DNA of 64,000 nt from Aphanomyces cochlioides (Eukaryota; Oomycota; Saprolegniomycetes; Saprolegniales; Verrucalvaceae). The position numbers and the translations under genes are program-made. The notes beneath the pieces were generated by a model. It saw nothing but the letters and a program-made list of their open reading frames with translations, had not been told where the DNA came from and ran no database searches. Below are positions 53,137 through 63,338 of this stretch, piece by piece. The stretch is taken from positions 2,480,001 through 2,544,000 of the forward strand of contig JAHQRK010000001.1 in NCBI GenBank assembly GCA_019828595.1, read 5' to 3'. Numbering within the stretch: the first letter of the stretch is position 1; each line of letters opens with the position of its first letter.

Positions 53137-53928
53137 TTAGGTCATCTCGACGTCACTTGGGGTGCAAGCACTTGATCTTCTGCTCATGAGGAACTGCACA
53201 GCTCGTTTGCGGCCTTGGCTAGCTGCGATGGCAATCGCTTCCTCGACCGACGCGGGCTTGACGAGGTCGAGAAGATATCGGAGGAGTTCGACATGGTCCC
53301 ATTGAGCTGCAAGCAGCACGGACTGCACATCAAATGATGCGAGGCGGTGCTCGTTGAGGTATTGAACCATAACGAGGTGGCCATTCTCGACCTCCCATTC
53401 AGACGCGTAGCTTGACATTCCTGCCGGGCCAACTACTCCCAAGAGGTACGTGAACATGTCGACGGATCCCGTGAAAGCGGCAATGTCAAGCAAGTGATGG
53501 TGGTCAGAAGCAAGTCGCAAGTCGTAAGCTGAAGCAAGAAGTTGAACGACTGGAGTGATGCCATGATAGACGGCATGGTAGAGCACCAGAGGTAGAAGCC
53601 GCGGAATACACTCGACAAGCCGCAGGACACGACCGAAGCCATGTTGGAAATACCAAGGAGACAATGCGAGATCGATGTTGGCAAACTCGGATGGGAAGAG
53701 GTCGGAGCTGTTGGTGGTGAGAGGCATCGTGAGATATCGGAGAGGAAACATGTCGATGTGAAGACCTTGGCGGAATTGCATCATGCAACGAAGGAGATCG
53801 GGCACTTGGAGCACTTGCCTTGTTACGTGAGGGAGTCTGTACATCGTGGAAGGCAGGCAAATGAGCGATCCCGTCGTCCGCTTTTCATTCCGCGCTCCTG
53901 CGACGCCATGGATGAGACGTAAATCCAC
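53137..53928 (-). CDS. Ankyrin-repeat-like protein (oomycete type)
   Basis: A 263-residue single-exon frame. The second half shows loosely conserved ankyrin helices: LYHAVYHGITPVVQLLASAY, LLDIAAFTGSVDMFTYLLGV, EVENGHLVMVQYLNEHR, VLLAAQWDHVELLRYLLDL and AIAIAASQGRKRAVQFLMSR. The unit is about 30-35 residues. Such degenerate ankyrin proteins form large families in Saprolegniales. It is likely a protein-binding scaffold. The first ~90 residues have no identified domain. Confidence 0.7.
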   Translation of the reverse strand: MDLRLIHGVAGARNEKRTTGSLICLPSTMYRLPHVTRQVLQVPDLLRCMMQFRQGLHIDMFPLRYLTMPLTTNSSDLFPSEFANIDLALSPWYFQHGFGRVLRLVECIPRLLPLVLYHAVYHGITPVVQLLASAYDLRLASDHHHLLDIAAFTGSVDMFTYLLGVVGPAGMSSYASEWEVENGHLVMVQYLNEHRLASFDVQSVLLAAQWDHVELLRYLLDLVKPASVEEAIAIAASQGRKRAVQFLMSRRSSACTPSDVEMT

Positions 53929-54545
53929 TGTGAGAGATTGCCATCCACAACGTCTGCGTCGTCGTCAACAGTTGGATATGAGTGAGTTGTTCGTCCAGTC
54001 GGCGCTGAGTGAGGTAGCTATACTGTACGCCACTATTCTTTTGCCGCTCGCTCGTGTCTGTGTCCTGAATCGAGAGAAGATCCGCCTGTGCGGAAGGAAT
54101 TCACGATCACCACGGCCGTCATGACGACATGTTGCATGAACGTTTTCGCATGCGAGTTGTGGAGGACACCAAGGGTCTTCCTTGCAAGAACATCACACGA
54201 TCGTCAGCAAGACCAAGCGAGTTGGATACCCTCGTGGGAACGCACATGGAGAAGACGACGTCAGCGATCCCCATCTGTCCATCTGGAACTGCCGACAACC
54301 TCAAGCATTGACTGACAGATCCAAGGATGAACTTCGCCCTCCATCCATCTCATGGCTGCTTCACGCCACCTCGTTGTGCACGAGACAAGCGAGAAGATCC
54401 CAATTCTTCAGCGAAGACGACGAATGCGATGCCAAAGCTCCTTCGGGTCTGTCTCCATGGAATCGATGACCGTCCATCGAGAAAGACAAGAGCTATGCGA
54501 CGGATCGTAGGCGCGGGTCAAAGAGAGATAAGATTGCAATCAGGA
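53929..54545. other. Intergenic region between two leftward genes
   Basis: Several short frames on both strands but none with a motif or supported splicing. It holds the 5' flank of the ankyrin gene and the 3' flank of the flagellar gene. Confidence 0.35.
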
Positions 54546-55781
54546 CTACAGCTTGTGCTTGTTGATGCCAAGCAGACACGTGCTCTTGGTGAATTTCTTC
54601 TTGGGGAAGCTCGACGGTTTGAATGCTTTGCGCTCGCGAATACTCTCTGGCAAATCTGCCGTCGCCACTTCGACTGGATTGCGTCTGTTCGGCAGCATGG
54701 CTCGCGTCACGACGCGTTCGTCGTATGGATCTGGCATGCGCTCGGGGAACTTGTCAAACGTCCTGGACGTCGCGATCACGTGAGACTCATGAAGACAGAC
54801 GACATACCCAGGCTCGCCGTCTTTGCCGGCATGAGTAGGTTTCCAAGACTTGTACGTAGGAGCGTGCGCCATCGCTCGTTCCTTTGGATTCATGAGCTCT
54901 TCACGCTCTGGTGGTCTCTTCACGCAGTCGTCGTCCCATTCGTAGACGCGGGACGCTGCAACATGGTCGTTCGTGTCAAAGTAGTCGAGCTCGTGCGACA
55001 TCGACTTGAATGCTTTCCGCTCACCGAGCTTCTCCTTGTGGTATTGCATGTCTTTCTACAAATGAGACTCACTCTTCGCCATGAACGTAGCGGCTCACCC
55101 GCGCGGCGTTCCGGACAGAATCAAACTCGGCAGCCATGGCCGGGATCGATTTGCCGCCAATGAGTGTTCCAGTGTACCCGAGCGTGCCTTTCTTCACCGG
55201 CGACGTGAGGACATTGCGGCGCTACATCATTGTAAGTTTTCACGGCAACGATATCGCTGACTTCGAATTGGCGTTCCTTCGGGTTTATCCTTGTCTCTGG
55301 CTGTTGCGCTATCGCTGTCGCCCTCGTCGCTTCTTCGTCTGGGTCTGGCTTTTGAAATGCGCCGAAGTAGTCGCCTTTGCCACAACTACAGCATCAATTC
55401 TTAGTCTCATCGTTTCCATCTCCCACTTGCTTCTTCTTCGTATGGGACGCGAAGACAAACCCATTGGGCTTGACGTTCTTCTTGGTGTTTTCGAGGCGGT
55501 ACTGGGACTCGAGCTTGTATGCTTCTTGATACGATCCCTAGACGAGGGCGCCACGGCGTTAGATCCATCGACGTTCGTCATGGAAATACCGAGAGCCCGA
55601 CAAATTTGCGCGGTCCAGGCCCCCAATTTGATCCCGTCTGGCCTTCTTTCGGCCCTGTCGTGAGGAATTGCTTCGACCCTGGAATGTGATGCACTTTATC
55701 CTCCGTTGGATTTTTATAGGGATCGCCGATCGAAATGTACGACGGCTCGCCAAAGCTTCCGTCCATGCGCATCGCCGCCAT
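54546..55781 (-). CDS. CFAP96/C4orf47-like cilia- and flagella-associated protein
   Basis: Exons 55781-55590, 55537-55431, 55385-55262, 55221-55099 and 55055-54546 sum to 351 residues. The second intron (55430-55386) uses a GC donor (gcaagt); only with it does the frame join as SHTKKNCGKGDYFGAFQK. Family landmarks are MDGSFGEPSYISIGDPYKNP at the N-terminus, YQEAYKLESQYRLENTKKN, RRNVLTSPVKKGTLGYTGTL, IGGKSIPAMAAEF and RKDMQYHKEKLGERKAFKSM. A repeated-sounding RERKAFKPSSFPKKKF ends the protein. C4orf47 homologues associate with ciliary microtubules and the centrosome. A zoospore flagellar role is inferred from the family. Confidence 0.78.
55386..55430 (-). other. GC-AG intron in the CFAP96-like gene
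   Basis: The donor reads AA|gcaagt and the acceptor gctgtag. The nearest GT donor (3 nt downstream) breaks the frame. The total exon length becomes a multiple of three only with the GC donor. Confidence 0.7.
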
Positions 55782-55888
55782 CGTTGTCGATCTCGAGCAA
55801 AGAAAACGCTTTGAACGATGCCATCAAGCTATATTTGGTGCACTTGCCATCAATTGGCTTGGCTATTCATAGAACACACAAAATCTTC

Positions 55889-57495
55889 CTACAACGAGGC
55901 CGCCGCGCCGAGCGCAATCTCATTGCTCTCGTCCACGTCAAAGCCATTCTCCGCCATGACTTTGGCAAACCATTTCGCAGATGCCTTGGGCACGCGCTCC
56001 ATCGTCTCGTAGTCGACCCAATGCAGCCCAAATCGCTTCGAATAGCCAAACGCCCATTCGTAATTGTCGATAAACGACCATGCATAATACCCGCGGACGT
56101 CGACGCCGTGCTCCGTGATTGCCTTGTGCAGCTCAGCGAGATAAGATGCGTAAAACTCAACGCGGAACGTATCGTTTTCAGCGGCAGCACGTTCGTCGTC
56201 CGCACAAGCGCATCCATTTTCTGTGACAAAAATGCCGCCTTCAGGGGAATACCGCGCTTGAATCCACATCTAGTGACATGGTGATGAAAATCTTCTTTCG
56301 AGGACAAGATGGACATACCACAAGCTTGCGGAATCCCCATGGAACTGCGTTCCATCCCATATCGGTCTTGAGCCATTTTGGATCCGCCGACAATGTCACT
56401 CCAGTGTCGTCCCAAATTATACCGTCGGGGCTTGCAGGCTTGTCATCTTCGAAGTTTGGCGAGGGCTCAGCATAAGCAGTGCCATAATGGTTCAGCCCAA
56501 AGAAATCATTGCTTCCTGCACGGCGTCACGACCATGAAGGAGATGCTAATTCTCACCTTTCAACAGTTTTGACTCCTCGTCTGTAAAGCGCGGCAAACGA
56601 TTGCCCAGACGCTTCTTCATAACTTCAGGATAATCCCCAAAGTAGACAGGATCGGCAAACCATCCAAGATCCATCAACAACGCTCGCTCGGCAGCTTCTT
56701 GATTCTTCTTGTACGCAGCAGCGTCACTTGTGGGCTTGGGTTCGCGGAAGTCGCAGTTGAGCGTGATTCCAATCAAACCATGCTGCTTTGGCTTGAAATC
56801 TTTACGGTAAATGTCGACTGCGTGAGCATGAGCAAGGAGTAAATTGTGCGCTATCGTCCACAAGTCAGTTTGAACGAAACAACTCATGCTCTCTTACCAG
56901 AAATGTACGCTTCTGTCTTCCCCTTGAGTTTGCGCCCAGGTGCCATATCGCCAGAACCATAGCCGAGGATTGCAGAGCACCACGGCTCGTTCAACGTGAT
57001 CCAGTTCTTGACACGGTCCCCAAAGCGTTCAAAGCAAAGTCTCGCATATGCTGCAAAAGCATCCACAACAATCTTACCCCCGAGCCACCCATCATGTTCG
57101 GTCTGCAGAGCCAACGGTAAATCCCAATGGTACAACGTCACGATCGGCTCAACGCCATGTGCAAGCAGCTCGTCCAAGAGCGCATTGTAAAACGAAATGC
57201 CTTCTTCATTCACATGGTCTGTGAATCCCGTCGGCAAAATTCGTGGCCACGAAATCGACAAGCGGTAATGCTTCAATCCCATCTTCGCCATGATAGCCAC
57301 ATCCTGCTTGAACAAATGGAAATGATCGACGGCCTTGTCGCCCGTATCTCCATGCACGACTTTGCCTGGTGTCTTGCTGAATGCATCCCAAATACTCATT
57401 CCGCGGCCACCTTCATTCCATCCACCTTCAATTTGATAGGCAGCAGTGGCGGTGCCCCACTGAAAGCCCTTGGGAAACTTAATCGTCTTGGTCAT
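55889..57495 (-). CDS. Beta-glucosidase, glycoside hydrolase family 1
   Basis: Exons 57495-56898, 56850-56557, 56515-56319 and 56269-55889, with introns of 47, 41 and 49 nt, give 489 residues and close in frame. The protein has the full GH1 barrel: FPKGFQWGTATAAYQIEGGW, YRLSISWPRILPTG, VTLYHWDLPLAL, and the acid/base Glu170 in WITLNEPW. Further on are DFFGLNHYGTAYAEPSP, the nucleophile Glu380 in IFVTENGC, and RGYYAWSFIDNYEWAFGYSK with RFGLHWVDYE. There is no signal peptide, so it acts inside the cell, hydrolysing beta-glucosides such as cellobiose or plant glycosides. Length is normal for the family. Confidence 0.93.
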
Positions 57496-57500
57496 CTGGA

Positions 57501-57520
57501 GGGAAATTGCAAAATGCTCG
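57501..57520 (-). promoter_or_regulatory. Initiator/FPR-like core promoter of the beta-glucosidase gene
   Basis: Read leftward: CGAGCATTTTGCAATTTCCC, 5-25 bp before the start codon. It matches the initiator plus flanking region described for oomycete promoters and is nearly the same as the motif before the gene at 59088. Confidence 0.5.
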
Positions 57521-59050
57521 AAAAGTGATTCTCCCCACGATCACGAACGACCGTTGACATGCGTTTTCCGGCAGCGTTGAACAGAATTCAATTGGCAGAT
57601 TGTGCAACGCAAGCGAGCGATATCCAAAACATAGATTTCTAGGACTAGTTGTCAAGCACACGCGCTCTCTTCTTCAGGCGCTAAGGAGGAAAGCTCCGCG
57701 CCACGCGGCAACGCGACGCTCGGCATCTGCTTGAACATGAACTTCAACCTGACGATTTCTCGCTCATTTTAACTGCCTCAAACACAGTGGAAGTAAAATT
57801 CACAATGGAAAATTCAATAAAATCCGAAAAACAGGATTATAATTTTATGATTATTTTTATTAAATTGTAAAAAATTTAAATCGGCCAACAATTATACTAT
57901 GTAGTACGTATAATCTTGACTGCGCCATGTTATTCCAATGCGGTCCAAGACCAAGCTCGTGATGGAATGGACGTCTTGGAAATACTACTGCAGATCGATT
58001 GTTTTGGTTGTGTTTGGGTGGCTTGTTCGAGCTGCAGTATCACTTCAAAAGCTCTAGGCAGTGTTTACTTGTTGGGGCTTTTGCGAGAATGGGGCGATGG
58101 CGGTTGTATGATGCCATGTCGACCAGTGCTAGTTGTGAGTTGCGATTGGAATGATCGATTCACCATGTCGGTGGTGACATCCAATTTTTTTCGTGCTTAG
58201 ATTGCATCGCAAATGTCGTGTAGAGCTCGCATGGACAACTACGTGTAAGTTAACTACGAGTAAGTTTCCTCCCCCAGCGCACCTTTCCTGCAAGTTTCGT
58301 GATAACAAACGAATTGTCAATGTCCTAAAAGAGCGAACAGCTCATCAGACCACATCATACTCCCTACCCAACTACTCACGCTTCCAAGAAACAAGATGAG
58401 TAAGAGAATCTTGGGCAAAGCAGTTGCTGCACTAACACGCTCGAGTCACATCATTTTTTCCTTTGGGCAAGATTGACTTGAGACAACGGAGACATCATTT
58501 GTTGGCATCTCAACGACACTCGACCGAAAGCACGAACAAGGTTTTCACCTTGGTCAGTGTTTTGTCCAATCTTCGCGCAAGTGTTCCTTCAACCATTGAT
58601 TCTCGCAAGCCTTTAATCCAAGTCCATTCGACCCGAAGATCAGACGATCGGATCGATCGCTGAGAGGGACTGCATTGAACGACTCACCATGTACCAGAGA
58701 CAAGGCATGACTCTTACTTCTTCCAGCTCAATTGTCGCGAAGAGCGTGCAACGACAAGACGTTGGATCCAAGTTTGCCAAAACATTCACATCCCCTTCTT
58801 GCTCTCAAACCCACGGCCAAAAAACATTCCAACCCACACGGCTCGACGCGCTGTCTTTCTCGTTTTGCGCAAAACATCTTCAGAGCTCATCAGGGCAATT
58901 GTATAGACACAAAGCGGGTCATGTATCTCCTCGGTCGTGCCTTCCCACGATGCCGCCGTTCGCGCCTTTTTCTTTGCAAATCTTTTTAAAAATGATTTTC
59001 GAATCTTGAGAAATATGAGACATAAACACATTTTTATGTCCTGGGGATCT
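57521..59050. other. Intergenic region without a firmly supported gene
   Basis: AT-rich from 57780 to 57910. A possible short frame, MSKRILGKAVAALTRS at 58396 with a continuation at 58479-58664 (ASQRHSTESTNKVFTLVSVL), could be a small spliced gene, but the implied intron is only about 27 nt and no family is recognised. Confidence 0.35.
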
Positions 59051-59054
59051 CCTT

Positions 59055-59074
59055 GGGCATTTTTCGAATTTCCC
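59055..59074 (+). promoter_or_regulatory. Initiator/FPR-like core promoter of the kinase gene
   Basis: GGGCATTTTTCGAATTTCCC lies 14 bp before the ATG at 59088. Same layout as the motif before the beta-glucosidase gene. Confidence 0.5.
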
Positions 59075-59087
59075 TTTCCTGATCCAA

Positions 59088-60952
59088 ATGGCGTCGGCGG
59101 CACTCCGCAAGAAGAAGTTGCTCGTATCTGCGACTGGCGAGGAGATTTGCCGCGGTCTTGTTCATCCAGAAGCATATCTTGAAGATCCAAGTACTGTTGA
59201 CGATGAACAGCTTGATCCTGATACAGACCCGATCGAACTCATTCAAACACACATGTCGATGGTCTTTCTTCGCCGAGATGTTGTGTACAAAGTCAAGAAA
59301 AACGTTGACTTTGGCTTTGCAGATTTCAGCTCGGTGCAGAAACGCATGGAAGCGTGTCTTGCCGAAACGCAGCTCAATCAACGCCTTGCTCCGCATGTAT
59401 ACCTTGGAGTGGTTCCAATTTACAAGCTTGATAATACTCTCCGCATCAGCACGTATGATGTCTGGACACACGAGCGAGACAAGGACCCGGCATACTTTGC
59501 AAATGATAAACTGGGAGAAATTGTCGACTGGGCAGTCAAAATGCGCCGTCTTCCCAACGAGAACACTTGTCTCCATCTCCTCACTGTCGGTCACCTTGAT
59601 GCGGCTTTGCTTCAGCTAGTCGCGTCCAAGATTGCCGCATTCCATACTGCCGCTCGAAAAAACTCTGCGATCGACGAGTTTGGCAAACCGGCCGTTATCA
59701 AGCAGAACATGGACGAGAATTTTACTCAAACTGCGACTCATATTGATGCTGGGCTTGTCCATGGCTACGTTTACAATCGGGTGAAAATGCTGTCGGAGCG
59801 CTGGTTTGCCGACCTGTTGGACGTATTTGAACACCGTGTTCAGCACAAGTACATTTCCGACACCCATGGCGATCTTCGTCTCGAGCATGTCTACTTTTTG
59901 CCCAAACATGCAAGTAAGTTCTTCCTCATATGACTTCAATCTCACACTTTCTAGATGTCACACTTCCTCCTGAAACGGCCCCTTCCATGGCTACCTATGC
60001 TCTGCCGACAACTTTTTCGACCGAGACTGTTGATGTGGTGGTTTTGGATTGCATCGAGTTCAACGAACGTTTTCGGTATTCGGATCCATTGAGCGATGCT
60101 GCGTTTTTCTCGATGGATCTTTGGCGGCTTGGACGGCCAGACTTGGCCTCGGTTTTCAACACGGCGTACTTGGAGAGGTCAAAACAGACATCCAAGGCCA
60201 ATGTCGAGTTATTGCGATTCTATGCTGCTTACCGCTCAGTCGTTCGTGCGAAAGTCTCTGGCTTTCAGGCACTCGATCCCCTCATACAAGACAAAACCCG
60301 AGCATTTGCCCGCTCCAGATGCCACTGGCTCATAGCCTTCTCGTTATTAGCACCTCCTGCCGAACGCCCCTGCTTAACCCTCGTTGCAGGCCTACCTGGC
60401 TCGGGTAAATCCACTGTGGCAGAAGCACTTGTCCAAGCCGATGAGCGATGGGTTTGGGTGCGCAGTGATGTCGTGCGAAAAGAATTGGCGGGGGTCAAGG
60501 CAACAGAACCAACCCCAGAAGCAGCCATGGCTGATGTGTATTCAACTGCGTTTACACAGAAGACGTACATGGAATGCTGGGCACAAGCACAAGAAGCTTT
60601 GCAACGAGGACGCCGAGTCCTTGTCGACGCAACGTTTCGAGAGCAAGCGTTCCGGCGACTCTTTCTCGAAGGGGCAAAGAAGGAAGGCGCAATGGCATGT
60701 GTTGTTGTCTGCGAGTGCAATCGTGAACTTATCAAAGGTCGCATGACCAAGCGAGAGACCGCCACGGAGCACATCTCGGATGCCAATTGGCAAGTGTTCG
60801 AAAAAGTTGAGTCGTCCTGGACCCCATTTGAAGCAGCTACTGGTCTCTATGCGGTCACGCCTCAAGATATCTTTACAGTCAACACTGACAAACAAATCGA
60901 GCTATCCCTCCAGCGCGTCCATGGCTTTCTGCGCAAAGTGGGCGTCGAGTAA
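59088..60952 (+). CDS. Bifunctional APH-like phosphotransferase / P-loop kinase protein
   Basis: Two exons, 59088-59913 and 59955-60952, with a 41-nt intron, give 607 residues in frame. The N-terminal half resembles the aminoglycoside-phosphotransferase/choline-kinase fold of bacterial COG2187: MVFLRRDVVYKVKKNVDFGF, ETQLNQRLAPHVYLGVVPIY and a catalytic-loop-like DTHGDLRLEHVYF near residue 260. The C-terminal half is an AAA_33/zeta-type P-loop kinase: LVAGLPGSGKSTVAEAL with Walker Lys427, WVWVRSDVVRKELAG, RRVLVDATFREQAFRRL and VVVCECNRELIKGRM. The same two-domain fusion is common in proteobacteria. Substrate unknown. One intron and an oomycete-type promoter show it is a resident gene. Ancient transfer from bacteria is inferred. 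Confidence 0.85.
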
Positions 60953-61488
60953 AAGTTTTTTCCCAGTATTGGCACCCGGTGCGACCAAATCTCAAGCGAT
61001 GGCGACTGTCACTTTCTCGAACGATGCGTCCCAAAGATCGATTGGATCTGAAGAGATTCACGAGCGTGAGTGCCTGGTTCCTTTATTGCATTCAATCCAA
61101 GCATTGGTTTCCATACGACTGGATTTGCATGACTCACTTCCATGTCACGATGATGTGATCGCGTGGTCAAACATGACCAAAATATCACACCACGTAGATT
61201 TCAATGGTTAGTAGTTCCTTTCGTCAACAAGTTTGACCAATTAAAATTAAAATTATTGCAATCAATTTTTACATTAATCCTGTAATAATTTCCTCAAGTC
61301 TTTATAAATTTTCGCTGGTTCAGAGAATGTGATATATTGAGGACCAATGGTGAGATCATTAGTGAGCCATTTCAACGTGTGAAATTTTATTCCATGTAAT
61401 GTTGGCTTATATGAGAATTTGTATGCACAATATATTAAACTCAAATATATTTTCGTCCAATGGATATGAAAAGGCGAAGCGAATCATA
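60953..61488. other. Intergenic region; no gene seen
   Basis: Holds the 3' flank of the kinase gene and AT-rich sequence (61230-61450) before the symporter promoter. Confidence 0.4.
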
Positions 61489-61504
61489 GCATTTGGCAAT
61501 TGCT
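61488..61504 (+). promoter_or_regulatory. Initiator-like core promoter of the symporter gene
   Basis: AGCATTTGGCAATTGC lies 17 bp before the ATG at 61521 and follows the same GCATTTNNCAATT pattern. Confidence 0.45.
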
Positions 61505-61520
61505 GTAGTCGACGACAACC

Positions 61521-63284
61521 ATGGCAGTGAGTGCGACGGTGGCTTATCTGTGTCTTATCTTGACGCTTCTTGCGATCGCCGCTTATGCTTTCTACGTGAC
61601 GTTTGTTTCGCCAGTCAAAGACATCAACAACTACATCAGGTATTGCGTCCCAATGCTTGGAAGTACGAACTGTTATCTTGTAGTGCGAAGAAGAGTCAAA
61701 CGCCATGGGCCCTTGGTTGGTGCATGTTTGCCTCAGGCGTCGGCTCCTGGGCTCTGTATTCCTTCCCAGATACGGCTGTGCAAGTTGGCTCGTGGGGTAT
61801 CATCGGCTATTGGTTGTCTGTCGTGTTGGGTTATGCTGTCTTGGCGGTACGAGATCTTACCTTGTGACGAAATTCATTTTACTCGACGCATAGGTGGTTG
61901 GACCTGCAATTTCGGACGTTTTGGGCGATGGAATTACGCTGAGTGATTATGCTGCTAGAGTAAGAGCTCATCCCTCTTTTCAGAGTGTTCTAACGAAAAG
62001 TTTTAGCGGTTTGGCGTGGCGCATCAACTCTATGTCCTCTTGATCGCTTTGTTTTATCAATTGATTTCAATTTCTGCTGAATTGACAGCCATCGGCTCGC
62101 TCATGACCCTTTTATCTCCAGAAACAGACAAAGCATGGTCTATCGTGCTCGTTTCTGTCATTACGTGCGCTTATACTCTCTTTGGTAATGCAACTTTTCG
62201 CCTTAAAACGTGAACTAATCTCTGCCAGGTGGTATCAAGGCCAGTATCGCTACGGATGCCGTCAAGGGTGCTTTTGTCCTTCTCTTGATCGTGATTATCT
62301 GCATTGCTGCCTTTGCCTACACCACATTGCCTCCAAATGCCTTTGCTGACACTAATGTCGCCGCCTTTACTGTCACGGGATTCCAGTCTGTGTTCACATT
62401 GACTATCGCCGTCGTCTCGTCGAACCTCTTCCTTACGGGATTCTGGCTCCGAACGTTCTCGGCCAAAAACAACTCGGACTTGCGCAAAGCATGCGGCTAC
62501 GCCGCTCTCGCTGCCACTCCATTCATTGTTCTCCTTGCTGTGGTCGGCTACATGGGTTTCCTCACTCACCAAGACGCACCAGTGGCTGACGGTGGCTTTT
62601 TCTTCTACATTCTTCTCGACATGCCTCAAGGATGGAGTATTCTCGTGCTGATTGTCGTCGCTGCTCTTGTTTCGTCCACGGCTGACACTATCCAAACGGG
62701 CATGTCGGCTGAAATCCTTTCTCACTTCCAACACAAAATCTCGTTGCTCCACGCTCGTATCATCTCTGGTAAACTTCTGCATTTGGTTCCTTCTCACATG
62801 TGCATGCTAGTTATCATCAACGTGCCTGCCATCTTGATTGCTCTCACTGGCACGAGCGTCCTCAAGCTCTTCTTGATTGCCGATTTGCTTTGCGCAGCGA
62901 CTGTCGGTCCCATCTTTCTCGGCATTTGGGGCCGCACGCACCCATCAGCGTCGCTCGTGGGTTGCTTCAGTGGCCTCTTGACGGTATGTCTTTCTGCTTT
63001 TTCTCTAGTTTGACTGATACCATTAGATCTTTGTCTCTGGCTGGTCTCGTAGTGGCCAATTCGTTGACGGCTTCAACGAGTTTGTCTTAGCTGAAGGTTT
63101 GTTCACGACGCACAGCATGGTGCTTTTTATCCTCACCTTGTTGATCCCAATCATCGTGACGGTGGTGCTCACGTTCGTCTTGCCTCCTCGACCAAAGTCT
63201 GAAACCCAAGATTGCCAGCTCATCACGACGCCAAAGAATGAAGACATCAGCTACCAGGCGACCAAGTCCCCTACGGCTGTCTAA
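61521..63284 (+). CDS. Sodium:solute symporter (SSS family), DUR3-like
   Basis: Exons 61521-61639, 61684-61846, 61894-61959, 62007-62184, 62229-62768, 62811-62983 and 63027-63284 give 498 residues in frame. The 42-nt intron 62769-62810 has no stop, so the gene would also read through it; removing it gives ARIISVIINVPAILIALTG. About 13 transmembrane segments are visible. Family landmarks are WALGWCMFASGVGSWALYSF, GPAISDVLGDGITLSDYAA, LYTLFGGIKASIATDAVKG-like joining and LVSSTADTIQTGMSAEIL, the conserved SSS sodium-site region. It imports a small solute with Na+ or H+. The urea/polyamine DUR3 branch is the closest I recall, but the substrate is uncertain. The polar C-terminal tail is short. Confidence 0.82.
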
Positions 63285-63338
63285 TTCATTTACGAATTCA
63301 GATGTTTGTGTGTTTTTTCATGTATTAAGTAGATAGTC

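Noticed and set aside
54327..55163. Long rightward frame of 278 codons opposite the CFAP96-like gene.
   Set aside because: The leftward strand has five exons that join in frame and match a known family; the rightward frame has no motif.
58396..58664. Possible small two-exon mitochondrial-type gene.
   Set aside because: It needs an intron of about 27 nt with a weak acceptor and has no recognised family; listed only as a possibility in the intergenic entry.
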